Below are positions 8,609 to 16,467 of a stretch of 64,000 nt of DNA, piece after piece. Origin of the DNA: Sinomonas atrocyanea (GTDB taxonomy: Bacteria; Actinomycetota; Actinomycetes; Actinomycetales; Micrococcaceae); assembly GCF_001577305.1 (NCBI RefSeq), contig NZ_CP014518.1, forward strand, positions 1 to 64,000, written 5' to 3'. Under the pieces are notes generated by a model. That model did not search any database. It was not told where the DNA came from and saw nothing but the letters and a program-made list of their open reading frames with translations. The first letter of the stretch is position 1. Every line of letters starts with the position of its first letter. The position numbers were made by a program, and so were the translations under genes.

Positions 8609-11269
8609 TTGAGCGACGAGACTCCCGAGGACCCCACCGCGGGCACGCCGGGAACCGACCCGACGGCCTTCGTGCCCGAGGGCCCCGCCGAAGGCGACCG
8701 CGTCGAGCAGGTCGACCTCCAGACGGAGATGCAGCGGTCCTACCTCGACTACGCGATGGCCGTGATCGTGGGCCGGGCGCTGCCGGACGTCCGCGACGGG
8801 CTCAAGCCCGTCCACCGCCGCGTGCTGTACGCGATGTTCGACGGCGGCTACCGGCCCGACCGGGCCTTCAACAAGTGCGCCCGCGTGGTCGGCGACGTCA
8901 TGGGCACGTACCACCCGCACGGCGACATGGCGATCTACGACGCCCTCGTGCGCCTCATCCAGGACTGGGTGATGCGCTACCCGCTCGCGCTCGGGCAGGG
9001 CAACTTCGGCTCCCCCGGCAACGACGGCGCCGCCGCACCGCGGTACACCGAGACCAAGATGGCCCAGCTGGCCATGGAAATGGTCCGGGACATCGATGAG
9101 GAGACCGTCGACTTCCAGGACAACTACGACGGCAAGAACCAGGAGCCCACGGTCCTGCCGGCGCGGTTCCCGAACCTGCTGGTCAACGGCTCCTCCGGCA
9201 TCGCCGTCGGCATGGCTACGAACATCCCGCCGCACAACCTGCGCGAGGTCGCCGACGGGGTGCAGTGGTACCTGCAGAACCCGGAGGCAACCCGGGAGGA
9301 GCTCCTCGAGGCGCTCCTGGTGCGCATCAAGGGCCCGGACTTCCCGACCGGGGCGACCATCCTCGGCCGCCGCGGGATCGAGGACGCCTACCGGACCGGT
9401 CGCGGCTCCATCACCATGCGCGCCGTGGTCAACGTCGAGGAGATCCAGGGCCGCACGTGCCTCGTGGTCACCGAGCTGCCCTACATGGCGAACCCGGACA
9501 ACCTCGCGATGAAGATCGCCGAGCTCGTCAAGGACGGCAAGATCTCCGGCATCGCGGACCTCCGCGACGAGACCTCCGGCCGCACCGGCCAGCGCCTCGT
9601 GATCGTGCTGAAGCGCGACGCCGTGGCCAAGGTCGTCCTGAACAACCTCTACAAGCACACCCAGCTGCAGGACAACTTCGCGGCGAACATGCTCGCAATC
9701 GTCGACGGCGTCCCGCGCACCCTCTCGCTCGACGCGTTCGTGCGGCACTGGGTCACCCACCAGATCGACGTGATCGTCCGGCGCACGCGGTTCCGGCTGC
9801 GCAAGGCCGAGGAGGAGATCCACATCCTCCGCGGCCTGCTCAAGGCGCTGGACATGCTCGACGAGGTCATCGCCCTCATCCGCCGCTCCCCCACGGTCGA
9901 GCAGGCCCGTGACGGGCTCATGGAGCTCCTCGACATCGACGAGATCCAGGCCCGCGCGATCCTCGACATGCAGCTGCGCCGCCTCGCCGCCCTCGAGCGG
10001 CAGAAGATCCAGGACCGCAACGACGAGCTCGAGGCCCTGATCGCCGAGTACAACGCGATCCTGGCCGACCCGGCCCGCCAGCGGCAGATCATCTCGGAGG
10101 AGCTCACCGGGATCGTCGAGAAGCACGGCGACGACCGCCGCACGCGCATCCTCGCGGGCTTCGACGGGGACATGAGCGTCGAGGACCTCATCCCCGAGGA
10201 GGAGATGGTCGTCACCATCACCCGCGGCGGCTACGTCAAGCGCACCCGCAGCGACCAGTACCGCCAGCAGCACCGCGGCGGCAAGGGCGTCCGGGGCGCG
10301 CAGCTGCGCGGCGACGACGTCGTGGAGCACTTCTTCGTCACGACGACCCACCACTGGCTCCTGTTCTTCACCAACCTCGGCCGCGTGTACCGGGCCAAGG
10401 CCTACGAGCTCGCCGAGGGCGGCCGGGACGCGAAGGGCCAACACGTGGCGAACCTGCTCGCCTTCCAGCCCGACGAGCGGATCGCCCAGGTCCTGGACCT
10501 GCGGGACTACCAGCAGGCGCCCTACCTGGTCCTCGCGACCAAGGCGGGCCTCGTGAAGAAGACCCGCCTCGAGGACTACGACACCAACCGCTCGGCCGGC
10601 GTCATCGCGATCAACCTTCGCGACGGCGACGAGCTCGTCTCGGCGCAGATCGTCTCCGAGGACGACGACCTCATGCTCGTCTCCCGGCACGGCCAGTCCG
10701 TGCGCTTCACGGCAGACGACGATGCCCTGCGCCCCATGGGCCGGGCCACCAGCGGCGTGACGGGCATGAAGTTCCGTGACGACGACGAACTCCTCGCCGC
10801 CGACGTCGTGGCCGAGGGCTCGTACGTCTTCATCGTCACCGAGGCCGGCTACGCGAAGAAGACCAGCGTCGAGGAATACCGCCGCCAGGGCCGCGGCGGC
10901 CTCGGCATCAAGGTCGGCAAGTATGCCGAGGGCCGGGGGCACCTCATGGGCGCCCTCATCGTCACCGATGAGGACGAGGTGCTCGTGGTCATGGGTGGCG
11001 GCCGCGTGGTCCGTTCCTCGGTGGCCGGGGTCCCGGCGACCGGGCGCGACACCATGGGCGTCATCTTCGCCAAGCCGGACAAGGGCGACCGCATCATCGC
11101 CGTCGCCAAGAACAGCGAACGGTCGCTCGGGGTCGACGGAGCCGACGCGGAGGAGGGCGCCGAGGGCGCTCCCGAAGCTGCCCCTGGCCCCCAGGAGGAG
11201 GCAGCGGTGGAGGCTCATGCCGTAACGTTGTCCCCAGACTCTGACCAGACTCCGGGAGGTAACGAGTGA
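8609..11269 (+). CDS. gyrA: DNA gyrase subunit A
   Basis: Breakage-reunion subunit of gyrase, 886 aa. The catalytic tyrosine is in AAPRYTETKM (Tyr146). The C-terminal beta-pinwheel carries the GyrA box as HRGGKGVRG. The start is TTG at 8609, chosen because AGAGGAGAG lies just upstream and the acidic N-terminus leads into the conserved LQTEMQRSYLDYAM. In the quinolone-determining loop the sequence is HPHGDMAIYD (102-111), with Met107 where E. coli has Ser83. The last four bases overlap the next gene. Confidence 0.98.
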   Translation: MSDETPEDPTAGTPGTDPTAFVPEGPAEGDRVEQVDLQTEMQRSYLDYAMAVIVGRALPDVRDGLKPVHRRVLYAMFDGGYRPDRAFNKCARVVGDVMGTYHPHGDMAIYDALVRLIQDWVMRYPLALGQGNFGSPGNDGAAAPRYTETKMAQLAMEMVRDIDEETVDFQDNYDGKNQEPTVLPARFPNLLVNGSSGIAVGMATNIPPHNLREVADGVQWYLQNPEATREELLEALLVRIKGPDFPTGATILGRRGIEDAYRTGRGSITMRAVVNVEEIQGRTCLVVTELPYMANPDNLAMKIAELVKDGKISGIADLRDETSGRTGQRLVIVLKRDAVAKVVLNNLYKHTQLQDNFAANMLAIVDGVPRTLSLDAFVRHWVTHQIDVIVRRTRFRLRKAEEEIHILRGLLKALDMLDEVIALIRRSPTVEQARDGLMELLDIDEIQARAILDMQLRRLAALERQKIQDRNDELEALIAEYNAILADPARQRQIISEELTGIVEKHGDDRRTRILAGFDGDMSVEDLIPEEEMVVTITRGGYVKRTRSDQYRQQHRGGKGVRGAQLRGDDVVEHFFVTTTHHWLLFFTNLGRVYRAKAYELAEGGRDAKGQHVANLLAFQPDERIAQVLDLRDYQQAPYLVLATKAGLVKKTRLEDYDTNRSAGVIAINLRDGDELVSAQIVSEDDDLMLVSRHGQSVRFTADDDALRPMGRATSGVTGMKFRDDDELLAADVVAEGSYVFIVTEAGYAKKTSVEEYRRQGRGGLGIKVGKYAEGRGHLMGALIVTDEDEVLVVMGGGRVVRSSVAGVPATGRDTMGVIFAKPDKGDRIIAVAKNSERSLGVDGADAEEGAEGAPEAAPGPQEEAAVEAHAVTLSPDSDQTPGGNE

Positions 11270-11898
11270 GCACGCCCGAGAACACGCCGTCGTCCGGGGG
11301 CTATCCGCAGGCCGCGTCGCCGGCGCGGCCGCCGCAGCGTCCCACGGTGCCGCCCCAGTCGGCGAACTCCGCGGGCCAGCGGCCGGGAGCCCGGCCTGCG
11401 GAGCGTCCGCTCACCGCGGCGGCCGCGCAGCGTGCCGCCACCCAGCGGCCGGTCGGTCCTGGCCAGCGCCCCGGCCCCCAGGGCCAGCGACCCGGCCAGG
11501 CGGGCCTCGTCCGGCCGGCGCCGAAGGCCAAGCAGCGCCGTGCGCGGCTGATCGTGAGCAAGGTCGACACCTGGTCCGTGCTCAAGATGTCGTTCCTGCT
11601 CTCAGTGGCCCTCGGCATCGTCACGGTCGTCGCCTCGATCGTGCTGTGGATGGTCCTCGACGTCACCGGCATCTTCGACAAGATCAACGGCCTCCTCGGC
11701 GAGATCGGCGGCTCGGAGAGCGGCGGCTCCCTGGACCTGAAGAAGATCGCCTCCCTCGGCCAGGTGGCCTCCTTTGCGACCATCATCGCCGTGGTCAACG
11801 TGGTGCTCCTGACCGCGCTGTCGATGCTCACGGCCGTGCTGTACAACATCTCGGCGACCCTCGTGGGCGGCGTCGGAGTGACCCTCACCGACGACTGA
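11266..11898 (+). CDS. DUF3566 membrane protein downstream of gyrA
   Basis: A 210-aa protein with a proline/alanine/glutamine-rich cytoplasmic N-terminus (about 1-85) followed by the DUF3566 region. Two membrane segments are visible, one around MSFLLSVALGIVTVVASIVL and one around FATIIAVVNVVLLTALSML. Genes of this family sit after gyrA throughout actinobacteria; the function is unknown, with a role in the cell envelope or division often supposed. The GTG start overlaps the gyrA stop, so it is translationally coupled to gyrase. Confidence 0.92.
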   Translation: MSTPENTPSSGGYPQAASPARPPQRPTVPPQSANSAGQRPGARPAERPLTAAAAQRAATQRPVGPGQRPGPQGQRPGQAGLVRPAPKAKQRRARLIVSKVDTWSVLKMSFLLSVALGIVTVVASIVLWMVLDVTGIFDKINGLLGEIGGSESGGSLDLKKIASLGQVASFATIIAVVNVVLLTALSMLTAVLYNISATLVGGVGVTLTDD

Positions 11899-11905
11899 CC
11901 GGGAT

Positions 11906-11935
11906 TTGGCCGCGGGCCGAGGTGTGCTGTAGAGT
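11906..11935 (+). promoter_or_regulatory. Probable promoter of tRNA-Ile
   Basis: TTGGCC (11906-11911) and TAGAGT (11930-11935) are spaced 18 nt apart and lie 26 nt upstream of the mature tRNA 5' end, in good actinobacterial -35/-10 arrangement. Confidence 0.55.
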
Positions 11936-11961
11936 CATATCTCGGCCCGAGGGCCACGTGA

Positions 11962-12035
11962 GGGCGTATAGCTCAGGCGGTTAGAGCGCTTCGCTGATAA
12001 CGAAGAGGTCCCAGGTTCAAGTCCTGGTACGCCCA
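11962..12035 (+). tRNA. tRNA-Ile (GAT anticodon)
   Basis: A 74-nt cloverleaf. The acceptor stem GGGCGTA pairs with TACGCCC, the D arm contains GCTCAGGCGGTTAGAGC, the anticodon loop is CTGATAA with anticodon GAT, and the T arm is CCAGGTTCAAGTCCTGG. The discriminator base is A and CCA is not encoded. It is the first of two tRNAs after gyrA, the usual position in Micrococcaceae. Confidence 0.97.
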
Positions 12036-12069
12036 CGGATCCTTGTGTCCGGACCATGTGGAGGTGCCC

Positions 12070-12189
12070 GTGAAGAGACTGATTGCGATCGCAGTCGCCG
12101 CTCTTGCGGGTGCCTTCCTGTATCGGAAGGCCAAGGAGTCCGAGGCCCAGAAGGACATCTGGAGCGGCTCGACGGACACGGTCGAGTAG
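12070..12189 (+). CDS. DLW-39 family small protein
   Basis: A 39-aa product (MKRLIAIAVAALAGAFLYRK, then AKESEAQKDIWSGSTDTVE). It has one short hydrophobic N-terminal segment and a charged tail ending in the family signature, here DIW rather than DLW. The 39-residue length and the location between tRNA-Ile and tRNA-Ala fit the DLW-39 family of actinobacteria. Start is GTG at 12070, with GGAGGTG about 9 nt upstream; a GTG two codons earlier is possible. Function is unknown; it is probably a tiny membrane-associated protein. Confidence 0.88.
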   Translation: MKRLIAIAVAALAGAFLYRKAKESEAQKDIWSGSTDTVE

Positions 12190-12205
12190 CCCGTTCCAGG
12201 AACAC

Positions 12206-12278
12206 GGGGGCATGGCGCAATTGGTAGCGCACCTGCTTTGCAAGCAGGGGGTTAGGGGTTCGAGTCCCCTTGCCTCCA
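12206..12278 (+). tRNA. tRNA-Ala (TGC anticodon)
   Basis: A 73-nt cloverleaf. The acceptor GGGGGCA pairs with TGCCTCC, including one G-T pair. The D arm has GCGCAATTGGTAGCGC, the anticodon stem CCTGC/GCAGG encloses loop TTTGCAA with anticodon TGC, and the T arm is AGGGGTTCGAGTCCCCT. The discriminator is A and CCA is not encoded. Confidence 0.97.
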
Positions 12279-12293
12279 CCGTGAGTTGAATAG

Positions 12294-12332
12294 AGGAAGC
12301 CAGGCGTTCTGAACGCCTGGCTTCCTTGTTTT
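12294..12332 (+). terminator. Strong intrinsic terminator after tRNA-Ala
   Basis: A perfect 15-bp stem (AGGAAGCCAGGCGTT, 12294-12308, with AACGCCTGGCTTCCT, 12312-12326) has a 3-nt loop and is followed by TGTTTT. It ends the gyrase/tRNA block. Confidence 0.9.
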
Positions 12333-12808
12333 CCCCGGCCTGACGCGGATTTCGCCGCTGGGGACGCGGGGCGGATGCCGACGCCGAGTCAAGGACCGGC
12401 CATCCCGGATGCGTCGCCGGTGCCCGCTCTGCTCCCCCAAGTGCGCACGGGTCCGGCCGCCGTAGACCCGGTATCCGGCGCAGAAGCTCACGGCGACACG
12501 GGCGAGCGCGGCCGCCCGGGTAGCCCCTGGCGATCTCCCGCGCGCGACGGGGGGATCTGTCTGGCGGGGCTGCCCGGCAGCTCCTAGTGCGGGTGGTCCT
12601 CTCAACGACCGTCTCCCTGCCGGGCCCCACGTGCTCACCGGACATGGCCGCTGGGGCGTCAGGAGGCTTAGAATGAGAGAAGCGATCGGCAATCTTGCCC
12701 CTGGCTTTCCGCTTTCTGGTAGCGCCTTCACGGGCGCCAGCAGCCGATCGAACGGTTTCCCATCACCGTAGCTCCCAGCCTCCGCATCGCGCCGACAGCC
12801 GGCCGGCC
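12333..12808. other. Intergenic region before the DevR-like regulator
   Basis: Codon use and composition do not support a sizeable gene. The one translational signal is an AGGAGG at 12661-12666 before a 32-codon reading frame (listed separately). The promoter of the downstream regulator must lie here but I cannot place it. Confidence 0.5.
12673..12771 (+). CDS. Possible 32-aa leader ORF upstream of the response regulator
   Basis: The ATG at 12673 is preceded by a perfect AGGAGG with 6-nt spacing, one of the strongest ribosome-binding sites in the region. It is followed by 32 codons (MREAIGNLAPGFPLSGSAFT and 12 more) and TAG. The peptide resembles no family I know and is rich in Ser, Gly and Pro. 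It could be a leader peptide or a chance frame; it ends 38 nt before the regulator ATG chosen here. Confidence 0.3.
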   Translation: MREAIGNLAPGFPLSGSAFTGASSRSNGFPSP

Positions 12809-13702
12809 ATGATCTGGTCGGGCGAGCCGGTAGCACGGGCGCGCCCGGTTCGCACCCCCGAGGGCGTTTTCGTCCTCGATGACCACGAGCTGGTCCGCAC
12901 CGGGCTGCAGGGCCTCTTGCGTTCGGCGGGCATCGACGTCGCGGGATCATCTGGGTCAGCACGGGAGGCAGCCCGCCGCATTCCCGCGCTGATGCCGGCG
13001 CTCGCTGTGCTCGATGATCAGCTCCCCGACGGAACCGGCGCCGACGTGTGCCGGGCCGTGCTGGCCATCGACCCGCGGATACGGTGCGTGATCATCACGG
13101 ACGAGTATGACGAGGCCGCCCTGATCGGGGCTGTCATGGCAGGGGCGTGGGGCTGCCTGTCCAAGCAGGACGACGGGAACGAAACCGTCCGGCTAGTCCG
13201 CCGCGTGCTGGGTGGCCGAACGGCCTACAGCCCATCGTTCCGGGCCATGCTGCTGGAATCCCCGCAGGCACCCTTCCCAGAACAGGAACTTCCGGGGCTG
13301 GCGCCCCAGGAGCTCAAGGTGCTCCTCCTCATCGGGCGCGGGCTCGCCGGCCGCGAGATTGCCGCCACGACGGGCCTTGCGGAGAAGACCATCAAGAACA
13401 TGACCTCGGTCCTGCTGCACAAGCTCGGCGTCAGCAACCGGACCCAGGCCGCCCTGCTGGTCACCAGGGAGCTCGACCGGTCTGCCGAGGTCCACCGCCG
13501 ACTCCGGCCTGGCCAACCGGAGGGCTCCACCGAGGCGGTGACCATGGTCCTGCTGGACTGCGTGGCCGAAGCCGACGGCCCTCTCTCGGAGGGCAGCGAG
13601 GGCGCAGGGCTCGTGCGGAGACTCGGCCGCGCCCTGGAAGACGCCCGCACCGTGCATCACACCAGCATCAGCCAGCACGCCTCAGGAGGGCCTCAAGCAT
13701 GA
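12809..13702 (+). CDS. DevR/DosR-like NarL-family response regulator
   Basis: A 297-aa two-component regulator. Its receiver domain is FVLDDHELVRTGL (about 21-33), with phospho-acceptor Asp69 in AVLDDQLPDG, Thr97 and Lys119. The LuxR-type HTH spans about 163-225 and contains EKTIKN (192-197), the segment whose Lys/Asn residues contact DNA in mycobacterial DosR, then KLGVSNRTQAALLVTRELDRS. Similarity to DosR/DevR is closest. About 70 residues beyond the HTH have no DosR counterpart. The start is uncertain: ATG 12809 lacks a good ribosome site, and an upstream TTG at 12695 is possible. No sensor kinase lies in the window. A DosR box occurs at 20506-20523. Confidence 0.85.
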   Translation: MIWSGEPVARARPVRTPEGVFVLDDHELVRTGLQGLLRSAGIDVAGSSGSAREAARRIPALMPALAVLDDQLPDGTGADVCRAVLAIDPRIRCVIITDEYDEAALIGAVMAGAWGCLSKQDDGNETVRLVRRVLGGRTAYSPSFRAMLLESPQAPFPEQELPGLAPQELKVLLLIGRGLAGREIAATTGLAEKTIKNMTSVLLHKLGVSNRTQAALLVTRELDRSAEVHRRLRPGQPEGSTEAVTMVLLDCVAEADGPLSEGSEGAGLVRRLGRALEDARTVHHTSISQHASGGPQA

Positions 13703-14103
13703 ATACAAACTACGTCCGCGGCGCTTCGATCACCGCTGCGGCGTCGCAGTCGGAGATACAGCAGATGCTCTTGGCCTCCGGTGCCACCGGCCTGCGGTGG
13801 AGCCGAGAGGACGGCAGGGCGGCGATCTCCTTCAGGGCGGGACCGCGCCGGTTCCGGATCGTCTTGGCCCTGCCGCACACGGCCGACGGTCTGCCTCCCC
13901 GCAGCACGCCGTACGCGGCCTCCAAGACCCCTCAGGACCTCGCCCGCCAGCGTTGGAGGCAGCTCTCCCTTCTGATTCGAGCAAAGCTGGACGCCGTGGA
14001 CTCGGGCATCACCACGTTTGACCAGGAATTCCTGGGCTACATGCTCGATCCGGAGGACGGCGCCTATCATCTGGTGCCCTCGACGTCCTGGACGCGCCCA
14101 TGA
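13699..14103 (+). CDS. Conserved hypothetical protein coupled to the regulator
   Basis: A 134-aa protein overlapping the regulator stop in an ATGA arrangement, with its own AGGAGGG (13684-13690). An N-terminal beta-rich part (LRWSREDGRAAISFRAG, RRFRIVLALP) is followed by a helical motif RQRWRQLSLLIRAKLDAVDS and TTFDQEFLGYML. I recognise this pattern from actinobacterial phage and mobile-element proteins of unknown function, which share the RWR..L.IKAKLEAV..G and EEFL motifs. No enzyme motif is evident. Confidence 0.75.
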   Translation: MNTNYVRGASITAAASQSEIQQMLLASGATGLRWSREDGRAAISFRAGPRRFRIVLALPHTADGLPPRSTPYAASKTPQDLARQRWRQLSLLIRAKLDAVDSGITTFDQEFLGYMLDPEDGAYHLVPSTSWTRP

Positions 14104-14345
14104 ACGAGCTCGAAGCGTCACTGATCATCCGGGCCGGCGCCCAACTGCTCATGGGTGCATCCTCGGACCCGCGGTCGGACCAGGGCTACGCCGCAGTCAA
14201 GGAGAACCTCGCGGCCGCCCTGAAGGCCCTCGCGGCCGCCCTCGTCAACTTCGAGGCCGGGTCGGCCGAGCCCAACCGTTCGGTCGGCTGGGCTCAGGAC
14301 CTGCGTAGGGTGGCCGACGATCTCGACGATCTCGACGAGCACTAG
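14100..14345 (+). CDS. Small hypothetical protein
   Basis: An 81-aa product that starts within the stop of the preceding gene (ATGA), so the regulator and these two small genes form one translationally coupled unit. The sequence is largely helical and acidic at the C-terminus (RRVADDLDDLDEH), with an alanine-rich central helix (ENLAAALKALAAALVNFEAG). No family recognised. Confidence 0.6.
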   Translation: MNELEASLIIRAGAQLLMGASSDPRSDQGYAAVKENLAAALKALAAALVNFEAGSAEPNRSVGWAQDLRRVADDLDDLDEH

Positions 14346-14453
14346 GGCGTCTCCCAGCCTTTTCGGCCAGAGGCCGATGGGCCTGGGGGCTGCTGCGCGC
14401 GAGACACCACTGCCGGCAACGCAGCCGCCCGCCCCCTGAGCGGGACTCTTGTC

Positions 14454-15341
14454 CTAGCCGAGGGTTGCCAGTGTCTGGCGCCGGGACTCGACGAGCACGG
14501 GTGTGCCGGCTCCGACTGTCATGACCTCGCCGTCGATCTGGAGCGGGATCGGGTCGGTGCTGGTGAACCTGTAGCTCGGCACGCTGGTCTGGACCCCGAG
14601 TCCGACGGTGACGGCCCGCAGGGCCATGAGCCCGATGCGCCACTTGGCCCCGTGGGGCAGGATGACGACTTCGAACATCCCGTCGTCCGGGAAGCCTGCC
14701 TCGCTGATGCGGCCGTACTTGGCGATCCGGGTGATGTTGGCCAGGATCAGGCTGTCCAGCACGGCCCGCGCGCCGTCCGCGCGGGTGATCTCCAGGGGTG
14801 TGAGGCCGCGCAGGGCGCGGGCCACCGAGAGCAGTTCGGTGAAGCGTCCCTTGACGCCCGCTTCGATGCCGATGGCCATCAGGGGCGTGAGCCCGAACCC
14901 CACATAGGAATGGGCGTAGCGGGACCACTGGTCCGGCCCTTCCCCTACGGTGAGTCGGAGGAGGTCGATGCGGCGGACGTCGCCGCGGACGATCGCGTCG
15001 ATGATGGGCAGCGTGCGGGTGCTTCGCCGGTGGTCGTTGGCGTTGCCGGCACCCATGACAGCGCAGACGGCCTGGCCGCCGGCGTCCATGGCGCCATTGA
15101 CGACGTCGTTGTACCCGCCGTCGCCGCTGATGGAGACCAGCAGCGGGCGTCCGCCCTCGGCAGCCGCCAGGGCACGTCCATGGCCGGGGAAGGCTGTGGG
15201 GCGCAGGCTCAGCGGCGTGCCAGGCAGGCGGGCGCCCAGCTCGGTCCGGAGCTCCTCGGCCAGGAGTGCCGGGGCCCGGCCGGACGGGTTGTAGATCAGG
15301 AGGATCCTGTCGAAGGGTGCCCCTTCACCCCGAGCCATCAT
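14454..15341 (-). CDS. Diacylglycerol kinase-like (YegS/DagK) lipid kinase
   Basis: A 295-aa DAGK-catalytic-domain protein. It begins ILLIYNPSGRAPALLAEEL and has the nucleotide-loop motif SGDGGYNDVVNGAM (normally GDGTxNEV/VxNG). A C-terminal beta-sandwich carries DGMFEVVILPHG and LQIDGEVM, the latter close to the QxDGE motif of the family. The glycine-for-threonine change in the GDGT motif is also seen in some divergent relatives. Substrate is unknown (lipid or other phosphoryl acceptor). It is the last gene of a leftward set of four (16467 to 14454). Confidence 0.82.
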   Translation of the reverse strand: MMARGEGAPFDRILLIYNPSGRAPALLAEELRTELGARLPGTPLSLRPTAFPGHGRALAAAEGGRPLLVSISGDGGYNDVVNGAMDAGGQAVCAVMGAGNANDHRRSTRTLPIIDAIVRGDVRRIDLLRLTVGEGPDQWSRYAHSYVGFGLTPLMAIGIEAGVKGRFTELLSVARALRGLTPLEITRADGARAVLDSLILANITRIAKYGRISEAGFPDDGMFEVVILPHGAKWRIGLMALRAVTVGLGVQTSVPSYRFTSTDPIPLQIDGEVMTVGAGTPVLVESRRQTLATLG

Positions 15342-15355
15342 CGCGAACCGACCCG

Positions 15356-15556
15356 TCAGGGGGTGCCAGCCTCGTGGCGGGAACGGCCCGCAGAAGTTCC
15401 CTTGCCCTCGCGCCCGGGACCGCCCTCGCTGTCGTGGGGAGCAGAAGGGGCGTGGCCGCCGTCGTCGTCCCAGACCTCGTTCTCGGCTTCTTCCTCGGCC
15501 TCTGCGCTGGGGACCCGAGCGAGCGGGTCGTGGCGGGTCCTGTAGATGTCACTCAC
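15356..15556 (-). CDS. Small acidic hypothetical protein
   Basis: A 66-aa product (MSDIYRTRHDPLARVPSAEA, then glutamate/aspartate- and glycine-rich). GTG start with GAGGAGG 4-5 nt upstream (15561-15567), a clear ribosome site. It lies 10 nt after one gene and 14 nt before the lipid-kinase gene, so it is in the same operon. Low complexity, probably disordered; function unknown. Confidence 0.65.
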   Translation of the reverse strand: MSDIYRTRHDPLARVPSAEAEEEAENEVWDDDGGHAPSAPHDSEGGPGREGKGTSAGRSRHEAGTP

Positions 15557-15566
15557 TGTGGCCTCC

Positions 15567-16040
15567 TCACGGGCCGAAGTCGATGGCGGCCGCTGTCTCG
15601 GCGACGCGCAGGAAGCGTTCGTGCTCTGCCTCGTCGAGGTCGGCGCGGGCCTGGCGCGCGAGGTCCTTCTGCGCCAGCGCCTTGAGGGTGGCAGTGCGCA
15701 CGATGGTGCCCACGACCTGCGCGAGGCCGTCCCTCAGCTCTTCGAGGCTGGTGCTGAAGATCAGGAGCCGCCGGTCCGCGATCTGCAGGCCCGCGTGGCC
15801 GAAGCCGGCCTCTTCCAGCTTCCTGCGGGTGGATTCCGCGTGGACGGCCTCGATCTCCAGCGGGTCCGGGCGCCGCGAGAGGGATGCTGTGACGGTGTAC
15901 CGCTGCGGCCCCTCGGAGGTGAGGGTCTCGGCGGGCAGCGAGCTGAGGACGATCCCGGTCACCCGGAGGGGATCCTCCGGCCCGGTGAGGTCGCTTGGCC
16001 TGGCGAAGAGGTCCTCGGTGCGTTCTGGAGTGGTGTTCAT
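15567..16040 (-). CDS. Conserved hypothetical protein, paralogue A
   Basis: A 157-aa protein with start ATG 16040 behind GAGGAGA. It is clearly homologous to the product at 18303-18761: both contain SLSRR/ALSRR, then P.EI, an AGF/AGY turn, IADRRLLI/IAGRRLLV, a T/S-L-E-L-R-GLA helix and a long C-terminal helix. The conserved core suggests a small alpha/beta domain with a helical tail. I know this family only as uncharacterised actinobacterial proteins in stress or accessory loci. It is the second gene of the leftward operon, after the LapA-domain gene. Confidence 0.8.
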   Translation of the reverse strand: MNTTPERTEDLFARPSDLTGPEDPLRVTGIVLSSLPAETLTSEGPQRYTVTASLSRRPDPLEIEAVHAESTRRKLEEAGFGHAGLQIADRRLLIFSTSLEELRDGLAQVVGTIVRTATLKALAQKDLARQARADLDEAEHERFLRVAETAAAIDFGP

Positions 16041-16080
16041 GGCGTCTCCTCGGGCGTGGTTCCGGACTGCGGCAGGATGA

Positions 16081-16467
16081 TCACGCCCTGGCGCCGGCCT
16101 TGCGGGACCTGCGGGCATTGGATCGGAGCTGGACGATGCGCGCAGCGCCTGCGGCCGCGACGAGGATGCCGCCGCCGACTGCCGCGATGAGAAGCGCCAT
16201 GCCCAGGGTGACGGTGCCTTCCAGCCCGAGGAACAGCACGCTGGCGGGCTGCTGATTCTGCAGGATGAAGACGATCAGCAGTACCAGGGCCAGCAGTGCC
16301 ACCACGACGGCGGCCCACACCATCCCGACCCTGGTGGTCCTGGGCTTCCTGCCGGTCGCGGAGGGGGCCTGGACAGCCCCGGGATCCGGGCCGTTCCGTC
16401 CCGTAGCATCTGGGTGGGGCTCTTCTCGTCCTGCGGGGCTCTGGGGGTTGACCGGTAGTGAGGTCAT
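16081..16467 (-). CDS. LapA-domain (DUF1049) membrane protein
   Basis: A 128-aa protein. A proline-rich cytoplasmic N-terminus (1-45) is followed by two membrane helices: one around VGMVWAAVVVALLALVLLIV, with the LapA hallmark FILQNQQPASVLFLG, and one around LGMALLIAAVGGGILVAAAG. It ends with a basic tail. LapA-domain proteins are involved in envelope assembly in proteobacteria; the actinobacterial role is unknown. It is first in the leftward operon, 40 nt before paralogue A. Confidence 0.85.
   Translation of the reverse strand: MTSLPVNPQSPAGREEPHPDATGRNGPDPGAVQAPSATGRKPRTTRVGMVWAAVVVALLALVLLIVFILQNQQPASVLFLGLEGTVTLGMALLIAAVGGGILVAAAGAARIVQLRSNARRSRKAGARA

Noticed and set aside
8531..11218. 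An 895-codon open frame antisense to gyrA, and similar long antisense frames opposite gyrB, dnaA, recF and others
   Set aside because: Extreme GC bias keeps the opposite frame open; composition is low-complexity and no ribosome site or family motif supports them.
12375..12587. 70-codon frame downstream of the tRNA terminator
   Set aside because: No ribosome site, Pro/Ala/Gly-biased chance frame, no family features.
14341..14400. Terminator between the 81-aa gene and the lipid-kinase gene
   Set aside because: Only a 5-bp hairpin (CGGCC/GGCCG) without a T-run; too weak to call.
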